Shown piece by piece: positions 11,128 to 22,335 of a stretch of 64,000 nucleotides of DNA (position 1 is the first letter of the stretch; every line of letters starts with the position of its first letter). Under the pieces are notes generated by a model. That model did no database searches. It saw nothing but the letters and a program-made list of their open reading frames with translations, and was not told the origin of the DNA. Origin of the DNA: Tetraselmis striata (lineage: Eukaryota; Chlorophyta; Chlorodendrophyceae; Chlorodendrales; Chlorodendraceae); NCBI GenBank assembly GCA_006384855.1, contig VCJN01000187.1, positions 1 to 64,000 on the forward strand, written 5' to 3'. The position numbers and the translations under genes were made by a program.

Positions 11128-11525
11128 TAGAGGGCATTGTAGCCTCCACCCCACCAAGCTAGCCGGCTCAGCTGTATATAAATAATGAGTACCATACAGC
11201 TATTCCGGTTAGCTCCCCTCCCCCATCACACCCCAGTAGCAGCAGGCGGGACGCCTCGACCTGCCTGCCTTAGCTGACTTGCTGAGCTTTGGATGAGATG
11301 GGTCTGACTTAGGTAGGGACTACAATAAGGGCGGGGCGTTGTTGTCCTAGCTATAGCCCGTTGGACGTAGGAGGGGCTGGGATACATAGGAAGATGGCCG
11401 ATAGCTTGAGTTGTGATAACACTTCGTGTTCCCCACTATGGTTAGAGATAGCATGCCCTCAAAACAACTCAGTCTGAGCGAGTGGATGCGGCAGACTGGC
11501 AGTTGTAATCAGTTCCAAATTTCAA
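11128..11525 (+). repeat. Element R conserved 3' end, copy 2
   Basis: Same ordered blocks as at 7343-7725 and 27465-27845, in plus orientation, ending TTGTAATCAGTTCC near 11520. Confidence 0.8.
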
Positions 11526-11654
11526 ATTTTGTTGTACCTTCTAGCCAGAAAAGTGAACTCTTATTTCCGTGTAACTCAGCCTTCTCACCCTCTCTGGCGA
11601 AACCAGACTCGCGACCGTTTGAAATACGAGGAGGGTTTTCTATATCTAAAATCT

Positions 11655-11860
11655 ATTATCTTTATGGCGGGATTTCTCCCACTGTACGGGAAAGCCAGCC
11701 TTAAAACAATGCGCGTATCGCGCGTGTACCCGTGCATGCTTACGGGGACCGGCGAGGACCACCACTTGCCTTCACGGCGGCCGACCGGTCCACGTTGCTT
11801 TGCTGTGAGTGGCACGTTCCATCGAACGCATCGCAGCAAAGTCGCGGCAATTTTGCCGCG
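11655..11860 (+). repeat. Dispersed repeat family B, copy 1
   Basis: Shares with 28045-28225 the series TTTATGGCGGGATTTCTCCCAC/TACGGGA, GGACCACCAC(T/A)TGCCTTCACG, GCGGCCGACCGGTCCAC and GGCACG(T/C)TCCATC. No coding signal is shared. A 14-base C-rich run follows at about 11935. Confidence 0.65.
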
Positions 11861-12207
11861 CAGGGTGCCGGTCTTCCGCCATCGTACCATGTACGGTGCG
11901 TGATGAGCGCGCAGCCTTTCGTGCCTCCCCCCCCTCCCCCCCCCCCCCCACCCCCCTCGGGAAAAACCAGTTGAAACTAGTGGTTTCGATGCGCGAACTT
12001 CTACTTGCAGATGCGCTGCTGATTACTCGCCCAACGCGAGGAGCGGACAAAGCCGCAGCGCTCTTTTCCGCTCAGCGGAACAAGGGCTAAGCCCTTTGAC
12101 CATTGAGTTCGACCAACTGTAACTCCGGGATACCCCTCCCTTGGTTGTGGCTTGATTTGTACTAGCCCTACTCGGCGTAGATGCCGAGATGCCCTCACCA
12201 CTCGCCG

Positions 12208-12466
12208 AACACGGCACCATCCCACTCCGATTGGGGCGCATGCCGGCGCATTCCCGTCAGCTAGTGCACATGCAAGTACAAAGTGACACTACATTGTCAG
12301 TGGCCAAGCCAACGCCCAATGGCACATGGCTACTTCCACGCCGCGGCACTTTCATTGTGCCGCGCATCGTGGACCTTGACGCCGTCACGAAGAGGGCCAG
12401 CAGAGCGTCAGGTCGCTATGCTCGGCTCTTTCGTGACATCCGTCGCGCCGATTCATGTACCCCCGA
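12208..12466 (+). repeat. Duplicated 260-bp block, copy 1 (DIRS-like region)
   Basis: Nearly identical to 12899-13155. Both contain GGGGCGC(A/T)TGCCGGCGCATTCC, GCTAGTGCACATG, AATGGCACATGGCTACTTCC and CTTTCGTGACATCCGTCGC. The reverse transcriptase fragment lies between the two copies. Confidence 0.85.
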
Positions 12467-12609
12467 CTTCCCCCTTCATATGAAACATCGCGTCAGTCGT
12501 AATCTCGGTGACTGGCAAGCCGCTAGTGCGAGTCGCCGTGTTCTCCATAGTATCTTGGGGTGCACGCGTGCCGTTTATGGACGCCCCCTCCCTTTTTCCA
12601 TTAGGGGGT

Positions 12610-12895
12610 GTCAATGGAGGATGCTACTCCGGCCCAGCTGAAGTTTATCGACGGTGAATTGGCTCACTTCCCGGCCGTGGGGGCATGGGAGCAAGGCTAC
12701 TATGCAAATTGGTGTCCTCGTTGTTCTTGGTTTTTAAGCCTGAAAGAAACAAACGGAGGCTCATTTACCTCCTTCGCCCCCTGAACCGCTACTGCGAAAC
12801 GCGCGATCTTTCGTTCGACACGCTATCGCATTTGCACAACATGGCGCAACCTAGGAATTTCATGCTAGATAGGAACTTGCAAGATGATCCAAACC
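12610..12895 (+). pseudogene. Reverse transcriptase fragment of a DIRS-like retrotransposon
   Basis: The first frame reads MEDATPAQLKFIDGELAHFP then GAWEQGYYANWC from about 12612. Near 12715 it shifts to another frame reading LFLVFKPERNKRRLIYLLRP, LNRYCE, DTLSHLHNMAQPRNFMLD and LQDD. 'KP..NK.RLI..LRPLN' with a following 'TL..L..MA' is the fingers-to-palm entry of retroelement RTs, closest in style to DIRS-type elements. The catalytic YxDD region is missing because the fragment stops at the second copy of the 260-bp block. It is a truncated, frameshifted remnant. Confidence 0.7.
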
Positions 12896-12898
12896 CGT

Positions 12899-13155
12899 CA
12901 CCATCCCACTTCGATTGGGGCGCTTGCCGGCGCATTCCTATCAGCTAGTGCACATGCGAGTACAAAGTGACACTACACTATCAAGAGCCAAGCCAACGCC
13001 CAATGGCACATGGCTACTTCCACGCCGCGGCACTTTCATTGTGCCGGGCATCGTTGACCTACTTGACGCCGTCACGTAGGGGGCCATCAGAGAGTCAGGT
13101 CGCTATGCTCGGCTCTTTCGTGACATCCGTCGCACCGATTCATGTACCCCCGACC
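12899..13155 (+). repeat. Duplicated 260-bp block, copy 2
   Basis: Second copy of 12208-12466, offset about 691 bp, with a few point differences. Confidence 0.85.
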
Positions 13156-13207
13156 GTGAGCTGCTATTATGTAGTGCTCAAAACTCGCGACTCTTGGTCC
13201 GGTCGCG

Positions 13208-13602
13208 TGGCGCCCGCCACCAAGGAGCGGCCCGCCAAAAGCGCAGGATCCTGAGAGCGGTGGTTATGACGGCACCACCCTCACCTCCACACGTTGGGGC
13301 TGGTAATCCTTAATACCCGTGCCCGGCTAGGTGCGGGGGACTGAGCGGGGTGGCCGGTTGCCGCTGCTCCTCGGATCGCTCGACGACCGGGGAGCTCCCC
13401 GGGGCTTCTCAAATAATGCTTGTAGTCCCGGCAACGCCTGCTGCCGCCGCCGGGCAGCAACCATGTACGGGGGCTGCCAGAAATAATAGCCCCCGTACGA
13501 CCTCGGCCTTGCGTCGGGCTCTCCGAGATACGCCTACGGGTGGGTAGTGGGATGTGTACGACTCGGACGAAGGCAGCCTACTCGCGAGGGCCGTTCGGAA
13601 TA
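13208..13602 (+). repeat. 400-bp direct repeat, copy 1
   Basis: Matches 14819-15222 over its full length: GGCGCCCGCCACCA, TGGTAA.CC.TAA.ACCCGTG, GACGACCGGGGAGC, AATAAT, CGCCGCCGGGCA, TGTACGAC.CGGACG and CAGCCT.CTACTCG. Both copies end shortly before AATA/TTGTAA-like sequence. They may be retroelement terminal or internal direct repeats. Confidence 0.8.
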
Positions 13603-14290
13603 GTTAGCGTTTTTGTAATGCAGTGGGACCCGCCCGGTACGGGGGGCGTTACAATACATACTCGGCACAGCCTTGCACGGTGGCGGTGGTAGTAAATCCA
13701 ACCGTGCACGTTCCAAGAAGCCGCCCTCGGGAGGCGACCTCGGCTAGGAGCGTGGGCATGTGGCTGCCGCACAAGATCGGCGAGCATACGGCCATCGATG
13801 CAAGGGGGTGTTTTCCCCGCCTTCACATACGACCTCCGAGGACGTCGGAGGACACCGTTGCCAGCATCTCGAGCGAGGCGAGGGCGGATCTCAGCAGCGC
13901 GACGGCCGAGCGGCCTAGGCCGGTTGGGAGCGGCCGATGGACGAGCGCAACGCTGGAGCATGCTGCGACCTCCGGGGGATAATAAACGGCAGAAATATGA
14001 GCATATGCGTCGCGGTAGCGTGATCACGGGTTTCTGCGGCCGGGCTAGCGTGTACAGGCTTGCGCCCTTGCTTGTACCTGCGTAAACTCCGCCGTGTGAC
14101 TCGCATGTAGTAGTGTATTGTACCACTGGCGCAAAATTAGTACATATACTGCAACCTACAAGGTCTTCACAGGGCTGCACGCTACGCGTTTTCATTAGCG
14201 AACCATGTGCAAGTTCGTGCAGACGGGCCGTAAGACAACTGGCTTGTTTAGCCCGCAAGACTAAGTGAGATCAAAATGATTAGAAATTTC
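13603..14290. other. Between DIRS-like fragments; no recognisable gene
   Basis: Several overlapping GC-driven ORFs on both strands (for example 13623-13982 plus and 14258-13578 minus), none with a recognisable domain. Probably more decayed retroelement sequence. Confidence 0.4.
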
Positions 14291-14299
14291 AAACTTCGA

Positions 14300-14820
14300 A
14301 TTTCCGGTCGCGTCAAGCTTACCCGCCAGTGAGCTCGTACATGACCTGCAATGGTGGGTGGGCGAGCCCATCGCTAACACAGCGGTCGCCCAATTAACCG
14401 CCATGCTGCCGAAACCGGTTTCTCGCACCTCGTCAGTTTGTCGTACTTTTGGGGTGCCGATCTGAATGAACAGCACCACGAGGCTCGGGATTTTTGGTAC
14501 GACGATGACCGCTCTATCTGCACACATTACCCTCACAGAGCTCAAAGCCTTCCATACGACCATTGAGTCCTTCCTCCCCATGCCCCGCAACCGTCACATC
14601 CGTTTGCACGAGGATAACCAAGCGCACGGTTGTCGGCGTCCTCACCAACTTCGCCCACCTCTTGCTCCCCGCGCCTCATGGTCGAGCTGCGCAAACCGCG
14701 AGACATCATGGACACGCGCGGTATTACCATGTCTGTGCACTGGAACTGTTCCGAGGCGAATATCTATGGTGGCCGCCTCAATCGCGAAACTGCCTGCGAC
14801 GACTTGAACTTCACCCGTGG
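14300..14820 (+). pseudogene. RT-thumb / RNase H fragment of a DIRS-like retrotransposon
   Basis: In successive frames the sequence reads ELVHDLQWWVGEPIAN (about 14331), then HITLTELKAFHTTIESFL and RHIRLHEDNQA (about 14525-14620), then MVELRKPRDIMDTRGITM and CSEANIYGGRLNRETACDD (about 14680-14805). This order is the RNase H domain typical of DIRS-type elements: 'ELKA', 'DNQA', 'ELRKL...LD..GI', 'SAAN..AD.LSRE..DDW'. At least two frameshifts separate the blocks. The block GGRLNRE stands where WADxLSRE is usual. It is a clear remnant and not active. Confidence 0.78.
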
Positions 14821-15222
14821 GCGCCCGCCACCAGGCAGCGGCCCGCAATGAGCAGAGGATCATGGGTGCGGAGGGCATGGCGGCACCACCCCACCTCAAC
14901 GTGGTGGGCGCTGGTAACCCCTAAGACCCGTGCCCGGCTGGGCGCGGCAGGGGAATGAGCGGAGTGGCCGATTGTGGCGGGTCCTCGGATCGTGCGACGA
15001 CCGGGGAGCCCTACGAGGGGCTTTTCAAATAATAGTCGTAGCCCTCGTAGCGCCTGCCGGCGCCGCCGGGCAACAATTATATACGGGGGGTGCTGAAAAT
15101 TACTCATTTACGACCTTGGCTTTGTGTTGGTCTCTCGTCCGAGATCCGCATACAAGTGCGGAGGGTGGGGTGTACGACCCGGACGGGGGCGGGCAGCCTC
15201 CTACTCGAGAGGGCTGTTCGAA
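14819..15222 (+). repeat. 400-bp direct repeat, copy 2
   Basis: Copy of 13208-13602, offset about 1.61 kb. It directly follows the RNase H fragment. Confidence 0.8.
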
Positions 15223-16184
15223 ATAAAATCGTGTTCTCGTACCTCGGTACGACCCGCGACCGACGTGCAAAAGATTGGGCGCACCGCCCCACATGTATGT
15301 GTTCCACATGTGAATCACCCGAAAGCCGGCTTAATACGACGGAGCGTTCGGCGCCCTGGGATGGACCCGTTCGAAATACATGGGAAACACTCAGTCGTCC
15401 CGTGAGAAAAGGCGAGAGCGGCGAGCGCGAGGAGATGGGAGCCCGGCGCTTAAAGGCCGGGCGGGCGTTCGGGGGCAGAGAGCGAGGCCGGGCATTGCGG
15501 CGACTCAGGGGCCATGAGACGGGAGCCGGAGTGCCATGAAGGAGTTGCGGCTAGGCAGCGGGAGGAGTCACATTGCGGCCAACCCTGGACTAACGACTAC
15601 ATCGACGACTCGCTCTGCGGCGGAGAGCGGCGCGCATGCAAGCATGACCGGCCTGCCGACCACGGAGCGAGTGACACTCGGACGGGGGGGAGCGGGGGGG
15701 GGGGGGGGGGGGGGGGGTTACTTTTCTTCCCTCTCCAGTCCCCCTTGGGGATCCTACCGGAAGCAGAGCTCAAGCGAGCGAGATGGAGGCAACATCGGCA
15801 TACCGCGGCCGAGACCGGCGGACCGCCACATCCGGCGCGCGGTGGGGCGATTCGCGCCTCGACATGCGAGCTATTTTCAGCGCGCGATGGCGGCGGCAGG
15901 TAGAGCCAAGACGCAGCACGGCGACTTCAAATTGCGCGGCACCGGTGCATTTCTGAATAACTGATGGTGCATTACTGATGAAATCCCTTTAGAGGTGGGC
16001 GACTCTAATGCACCATCTCAACTGATGGTGCATTACTAAAAACCCAATACGATTTAGTAATCCCCGTAATGCGAATTAACGGCCGTGGTCGCTCGTGTGG
16101 TCGCTCGGTGGTCGCTCGTAATGGCAACCTCCGTGGTTATTCGGAAAATAATAACACAGCTATTGGTGATCACGTGATGGAAGT
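15223..16184. other. No gene seen; G tract and short palindrome
   Basis: Holds a 24-base G run (15694-15717). At 15963-16040 GATGGTGCATTA occurs twice, with its complement TAATGCACCATC between them, so two alternative small hairpins can form. Otherwise only GC-driven short ORFs. Confidence 0.5.
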
Positions 16185-16340
16185 AGGCGGGGCTTGGAAA
16201 CGAAAGAGGATGGCCATAAGCTTGAGTTGTAATTACACTGTATGTGTTCCCTACTGTGGTTAGAAATGGCATGCCCTAAAGACAACTCAGTATGAGCTGT
16301 GGAAAGCAACATGCTAGCACTTTGTAATCAAGTTTAATTT
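16185..16340 (+). repeat. Element R conserved 3' end, partial copy 3
   Basis: Covers only the last ~155 bp of the conserved tail (GAGTTGTAATTACAC, GTGTTCCCTAC, GGCATGCCCTAA, ACAACTCAGT, TTGTAATCAAG). The 5' part is missing. It lies about 340 bp upstream of element R copy 4. Confidence 0.75.
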
Positions 16341-16886
16341 CAACCCGCGTCGATTCGCCTCGCTCACTGCTAATAAAGTGAGAGCGCATGCACCATCGAC
16401 CGCTTCGCGCTGTCCGAGGACGCCCTCCTGCACCGCTACAACGCCGCCCGCCGCCGTGACCCGCAGTGCGAGCCCGTCGACGCCATGTGCCTCTCCGACG
16501 CTGATGCATGGCGCTGCGGACGTAAATGGTGCAACCCCCTGCAACGTCATCGGCAATCTTATTGTCTCCAAACTAAAGTCTAGTGGTGCAGCATCCATCG
16601 TATAGTCACTGTCCCCTACTGTTGTGACAAAGCTTGGTACCCGCTCTTCTCGGAGATGTGGTCCGACATGACTTCTCACTTTCCAGCCGGCCCTTAACAC
16701 CGGGCGAAGTACTGCGTATGTACTAAATCCGGGCGAGCCGGCGCGGCTACTGGTACTGGCAGCGTGATCCTCCTGCGAAACGGTGGACCGTCCGACGACC
16801 GGACGACCCACCACCAGGCAACTGCCGGCCGGCGCCCATAGTGGCGTGAAAAACAGGCCCTCCAGGAGGACACCACCACAGCCAGC

Positions 16887-18734
16887 ATGGACACAGATAG
16901 ATCTGAGGAGCAAAAGGTTGCCGGGGCCGGCACATTTCTGGCCGCGCTACGAGGCGGCAGAGTACCGCAGCCAGCGATCCACACGGTCGCAACTGCAAAA
17001 AATTTCGCAGGCACCCAGCTCCCACCAACAACCCGCCGCCACATACACGTGCCACAACGCCCATCCCACCTACTCCTCACCGGCCGCCCATCAAGCACGG
17101 ACGATGCCCCCCATGTGGCCCTACTATTCGGCGATCTGGTGGCCCAGCACCAAGCTATGGACGAGGAGTCGCGCGGCCGGACTGTGACGAACATGATCCG
17201 CACCCTCAGCCCCAAAATTTTCAAATACTACCAGCAGACGTCAGAGTGGAGACGCGCCGCCCCCCCAAACCCATCGCCGCCGACCCCGCTGCACCGAGCG
17301 GCATTAGGCTCCCCAAGCACCACCACCAGGTCCGTCATCCTACGATTGGCCCGCAGGTAAACAGCCGTGAGCGTTCTACACACCCAATGGACAGGAGAAA
17401 GCACGGCGATCCTCGACCGCCAGGGCCGCCGCTGCTCCACCCGCGTGCTCGGAGCTCCACACCTCGACGACATCGAGAGGCCGGTACACCAGGTGTGGCT
17501 TTGCTCCCCCGCGTTCAGAGGCATCACGGAGGCCGACTTGTGGCTGCGCCTGGCGGAGGGCCTCATCCCAGCGTACGACCAATCCCAGCCGAGCGAAGCA
17601 GCGACAGACCAACCGGCGGCGACGCCAGCATACGGCCTGGCACTCGCTGGAGTGCGAGCCTAGGCCGAGTACGAGGCCAACACAGACGCGGACGACGCCG
17701 TCATCTGCCCCCCGACCCGCACAGTACTGGCCCTCCTAGAGGTCCGCGAGGTACGGAAAGCCCGCCGCTCAGCCGACTCGGTGCGCCTCGAACTCCTCGA
17801 TCCCGAAGCGGCGCGCGTACTCCAGGACGTGTGTCGCGACGCGGTACTGGCGCTGCCGTTTGGCGACCAGTCGCAGGGCAGAGTAGCGATCCAAGTCACA
17901 GTATACCACATCGAGGACCAAGAGGACAAGCCAACCACCCCACTCCTAGGAATACTCTCCCCAGCGCTGTCCGATCAGTTCTTCCGATGCGCACTGACGG
18001 CCAGAGCGATCTACACCGGCCCCGTGGCCAACCTGGAGCTGCCGACGGTGGAGCAACTGGCGGAGGCCATCGCAGCTACCATCTGCCAGCGCACCAACAC
18101 ACCTCCGGAGCTGCAACACGCGCAGTGGCTGACGGACACCATGACAGCTGCCGGCGTCGAGATGTACCTCCACCACACCGAACCGACACTACTGCGCGTG
18201 GGAGACGACGACCTCTGCGCCATCTCCCTCGGCAAAGAAGACGAGAAGTTTCCTGACACCATGCGCCTGGCAGTGGCCCGCACCTCCCATGTCGCGCTAC
18301 TGCGGGCGATACGCCTCCGCACCATCGTCATCTACCTTACAGAGTCCGAGATCGACCCCTCGGAGCTGCTCATCCACCCCTTCAGCTAGACGATCCGGGA
18401 GACGGGAGAACTGGGAGGCAACACTGGTCACAACCAGATCCGACGCGCAGCGATAGGCCTGCGAAAGAAGGCCTGGAAGACCGCCCCAGCGTCCCTCGCC
18501 CTGCGAGCCACCGGACGCCCAATCTACACCCTCACCCTACAGGTGACCGCCGACCACCACAGCATCATCGGTGGCACCCGCAGCACCGACAGAACATACC
18601 AGTGGCGCAAGACCGTGTCGACAGCGTGCCGGAAGATCGATCCAGGCCGTGCCAGCCCCGGCACCAACCGAGAGGCGCCCTGCCGACACATCGCCAGCCC
18701 CACCACCGGCGGACCCAGTCCAACTGCCACCTAA
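16887..18734 (+). pseudogene. Element R Gag-like protein, one frame with three in-frame stops
   Basis: From MDTDRSEEQKVAGAG at 16887 a single frame extends 616 codons to 18734, broken only by stops at 17358 (TAA), 17661 (TAG) and 18387 (TAG). Segments: VAQHQAMDEESRGRTV; ILDRQGRRCSTRVLGAPHL with DDIERPVHQVW; VRKARRSADSVRLELLDPEA; VLQDVCRDAVLALPFGDQS; QFFRCALTARAIY; a 100-residue region around LPTVEQLAEAIAATICQRT; and a basic end (IRRAAIGLRKKAWKT). The protein is unknown to me. Retention of one frame over 1.8 kb despite nonsense mutations shows it was once coding. Comparison with the 9308-8478 copy confirms the family. Confidence 0.65.
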
Positions 18735-18773
18735 AGCGACCCCAGCAACCCAAATCGCACCCCAGGTCCGCGA

Positions 18774-18796
18774 CCCCCCCCCCCCCCCCCCCCCCC
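18774..18796. repeat. 23-base C homopolymer
   Basis: Uninterrupted C run just after the Gag-like frame of element R copy 4. Confidence 0.9.
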
Positions 18797-19155
18797 GGGG
18801 TTCGAGCACGTACCGCCGAGGCGCGGAGCGGTCAAGGACGCAGTGGCAGCCATCGACCGGCGCGGAGCAGCAACAGAGCGCGCCCCGGAGCAGCCCACCC
18901 TGCCCCTGCACCTACAGCCACATCCCTAGCGGCAACTGCCATGCCGGTAGCACATGCGGACGACGAGGAGGAACTGGAACTCAACTACGAGGAGAACGAC
19001 AGCGCCATGGAGGTGGACACCACCCAGGGCGAGGCAGCAGAGACACCAGGTCCGGCTGACATATCCCTCGCTTCCACTGTGAGATTCAGATGTGACATAC
19101 GGGTGACGAAGCACTACCGTACCGGTACCACTATTATCCGTGAAAGCTGCTGATG

Positions 19156-20280
19156 GTGGCGGCATGTCCATCCAGTTACGTGCGAGTACATCCGGCGTTA
19201 TTGCCGGCGGGCGATAAATCCTTTTTGTAATCATTGAGGTAGCCGTACATGATGTGTGATGTGCTACATGGCACTGAAGTAAAGGTGCGAGGTTGTCCGT
19301 GTAGTACCGGGTGGTACCGGGTGGTACCGGGTAGTACGCGATACATTTATTAAGCCGGTACCGGGTATCAGTACGAACCCGGCGGGCGCGATATGACGAG
19401 TGGTCATGTGGATAACTACGACTATTAGTACATGGGAGTGCAAATCGCAGCCGTACTATTCGGTAACACACCGGTTCGCGTAGGAACTCGTTTCTGAAGA
19501 CCGAAAACGGGTCTCAAATCCGAGATGTATAGCTGGCAACTCTTTTTGGCGACGTGGCACGCGCTACGTGCGTAATATTAGCACGTGACCGCTCGCGCTC
19601 CTCCCTCATCATCCCGCCGCCAGCCCCATCCCTGCCCGCGACACACAAGACGAGGCACCTGAACGCCACCATATGCCTACGTTAGCGCGCTGCTACCGCG
19701 GTATGCGCGTGATGGTGCCGGCCGGTGTGTTCGATTGGCATCGGTGGGGCGGGATGGGTTGGCGAGACGGGTGGTCACGTGGGCTCTGAGTTTTCATCAA
19801 ATGACGTTGTATTTGACTGTATCAACCGGATACTAATCACTATTCGCACTCGTTTCGGAAGTTGCATCTCAGGATTGGGACCCCGCTATACACAGCTTAA
19901 ACCCCGGGAGGATTTCATTTAGCGAGTACCCGGGGAACCGGTGTGAACACTGGGGAATTTTGTGTACATTATAGCTAGTACTGCTGAACGGGCCTGCCAG
20001 CCGTCCGATCAAAGGTCATCAGATGGGCGGTTTGGCTGCCATGTTTTGCCAAAAAGTGCTCACGTTACATAAATATTCGCGAGGGGGAGGGCGGGGGCAG
20101 GCAGCGGTTTGCCGAAGAATGATTGAATTACAATATTCGCGACAGCTGCCATCGGGGAATGTGGCCCGGGGGGGGGGGGGGGGGGGGGGGGTGTGCGGGG
20201 GCGGGGGGACCACGCCCGCCCCGCCCCCCCCCCCCCCCCCCCCCCCCGCCGCTCCCGCCGGGCGGGGGAGTGAGGGGAGG
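19156..20280. other. Intergenic; GGTACCGGGT tandem and paired G and C tracts
   Basis: A short tandem of GTACCGGGTGG lies at about 19303-19340. A 24-base G run (20168-20191) and a 24-base C run (20224-20247) sit 32 bases apart and could pair as a foldback. No gene was recognised. Confidence 0.5.
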
Positions 20281-20298
20281 GGGGTAAGGGGGCGGGGG

Positions 20299-20580
20299 CT
20301 ACTGCTTGTTCTTGTTCTTGCGTGCCCGGGGGACCCTCCGCTTCGACGATCTCGCTGCCTCCGCCTCCGCCTCCGCCTGCGCCAGCGCCTGCGCCTCCGA
20401 CTCCGCCTCCGACTCCGCGACCGTCAGTTTCTTACCTCGGCGTTTCTTCACTGGCCTCTTCCGCTTCTTGTCATCCGTCAGTGTCTTCACCACCCCGGGA
20501 GGCTGTGCCGTCGACGACGCCGCCATGAGCTTCCTTACCTTCGCGTCGGGACGCCCCCTGTGCCCAGACACCCACAACAA
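20299..20580 (-). CDS. Possible exon of a basic, nuclear-type protein
   Basis: A minus-strand ORF ends at 20299. It contains KKRKRPVKKRRGKK (a strong nuclear-localisation-like patch), a short A/E/S repeat (ESEAESEAQALAQAEAEA) and a basic end (RRVPRARKNKNKQ). The A/E stretch comes from a CCGCCT-type microsatellite, so the reading may be accidental. No family is recognised, and a related minus-strand ORF (20859-20599) may be an upstream exon. Low confidence. Confidence 0.25.
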   Translation of the reverse strand: MLWVSGHRGRPDAKVRKLMAASSTAQPPGVVKTLTDDKKRKRPVKKRRGKKLTVAESEAESEAQALAQAEAEAEAARSSKRRVPRARKNKNKQ

Positions 20581-21329
20581 GCCACAATCGTTTCGCCTTT
20601 AAGCGGCTGAGGATGCGGCCTCCTCGGCCACCACGAGTTGCGCCGCTGGCACTGTGGAAGCCTTGGCGTTGAGGTGGGCCTTACGGCGCTCCCGGACGAA
20701 CCTGCGCGCGGCACAAGTTAGCCACGAGTGGGTGCGTGCTAATGTGGAGGATGGAGTGTTTTGTTGCGCGCCCACCTTGTCACGCGTTTCCTCATGTCTT
20801 TCTCGTCCTCCTCGATGCCGGCGGCGCGGACACGCGAGACAACAAGGCTCGCCGCCCACTTTTGCCCGGGGGGGCGAGGTCGGCCATGGCGCTGTGACAG
20901 GTGAAAGGGGGGGGGGGGGGGTGGGGCGGCCGAGGTGGAGAAACTAACACCCAGTCGACGACCGCCTTCCGCAGCAGTCAACGACACATCGGAGGCGAGG
21001 AGCAGCGCGCCACTACTATTTATATGCACGTATTGTCAAGAGCTAGTCGGTGCGGCATTGTGTCGGTGTAATTTCGCAATGTTTATTGTTGAAGTAGCAC
21101 GGCGTAATGGATACGGCGAGTGAATCCGGGATAATGTGTGCGGTAGGGCGCGCGTATATGTGCGCGACGAATGTGCGCGCGCAGCGTTGTGCGGCGGTGT
21201 GCGGCGGTGTGCGGCGGTGTGCACCGATGTTAATATAGTGTGAATATTATATCGGCCGTAGACGATCAGGCCTGGCAGCACCGCCCGTGCTTGTAAATAA
21301 GCGACAATGGATCTAGTCTCCCGCTAGTT

Positions 21330-22080
21330 TGTGCACCGCCGGTGCACTCCGCAAGCCTCGCCTCCATCCGCGTCGGAACCGGTAGTAAGTGTTGTTGTGT
21401 GCGCACATCGAGACAACATTACACGGTGGCAATTGCAATTATTAGCGGTGGATAATGTGACGGCGTTTTCGAAATCGACAGAGAATGAGGCGGTGCTGGC
21501 GGAGTGCATTGGCGGTGCATAGAATAGCGTGTTGCTGGGGTTTTGGCTGCATCGGACGCCGTCTTCCCACCCATCCGGCACGGAATGTCCGGTTTTCACA
21601 CATTTGTCTGTTAATAAAGTGTGAATATTACGCGTCTTTTACGCCGGGTGGATGGGCATCCGGCGTCCGATGCACCCCAATTATTTGCAGCACGCTACTC
21701 TACGCACCCCCAACGCACTCCGCAAGCCTCGCCTCCATCCGCGTCGGAACCGGTAGTAGGTGTTGTTGTGTGCGCACATCGTGACAACATTACACCGTGG
21801 CAATTGCAATTAGCGGTGGATAATGTGAAGGCGTTTTCGAAATCGACAGAGAATGAGGCGGTGCTGGCGGAGTGCATTGGCGGTGCATAGAATAGCGTGT
21901 TGCTGGGGTTTTGGCTGCATCGGACGCCGTATTCCCACCCATCCGGCACGGAATGTCCGGTTTTCACACATTTGCGTGTGGATATATATAGTGTGAATAT
22001 TACGTACGCGTCTTTTACGCTGGGTGGATGGGCATCCGGCGTCCGATGCACCCCGAATCTCACCAACACGCTACTCTACG
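21330..22080 (+). repeat. 371-bp tandem duplication containing an inverted repeat
   Basis: Two copies (about 21340-21710 and 21711-22080) start at GCAAGCCTCGCCTCCATCCG. Each carries GGTGGCAATTGCAATTA, GCGTTTTCGAAATCGACAGA and TGCATCGGACGCCGT. Within each unit GGCTGCATCGGACGCC...CCCATCCGGC is mirrored some 60 bp later by GCCGGGTGGATGGGCATCCG and GGCGTCCGATGCACC. This gives foldback arms of about 35 bp around an AT-rich centre (GTGTGAATATTACG). A third start (CCCCCAACGCACTCCGC) is visible at 22082. It may be a foldback/MITE duplicated in tandem. Confidence 0.8.
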
Positions 22081-22309
22081 CACCCCCAACGCACTCCGCC
22101 AGACCCGCCTCTTTCCGCGCAGGTCCTACGTTCCATTGTATGTATATACATACGTACATGTACTGCTCCGAAACCAGCCCAAACGTAATGAGTGCACAAG
22201 TGTAAATGGGGGGGGGGGGGGGATGTGGCGGCGGGGCATCCACTCACACATACCCCGGCGATGCATGACAGATATTACATGCCGTGGCGGGTCGGCGGGC
22301 CGACCCGGC

Positions 22310-22335
22310 GGGGGGGGGGGGGGGGGGGGGGGGGG
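22310..22335. repeat. 26-base G homopolymer
   Basis: Uninterrupted G run in a region without a recognised gene (22085-22890). A 15-base run lies at about 22207-22221. Confidence 0.9.

Larger units (their letters stand above)
16678..19155 (+). mobile_element. Element R copy 4 (longest body)
   Basis: Starts with the same leader as copies at 7169 and 9497 (CTTCTCACTTTCCAGCCGG, then GTACTGCGTATGTACTAAATC) and runs into the Gag-like ORF at 16887. At 19076-19100 it contains ACTGTGAGATTCAGATGTGAC, whose complement appears at 26825-26850 just before element R copy 5, so this motif may mark an internal or terminal junction of the family. The conserved tail is absent from this copy. Confidence 0.6.
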
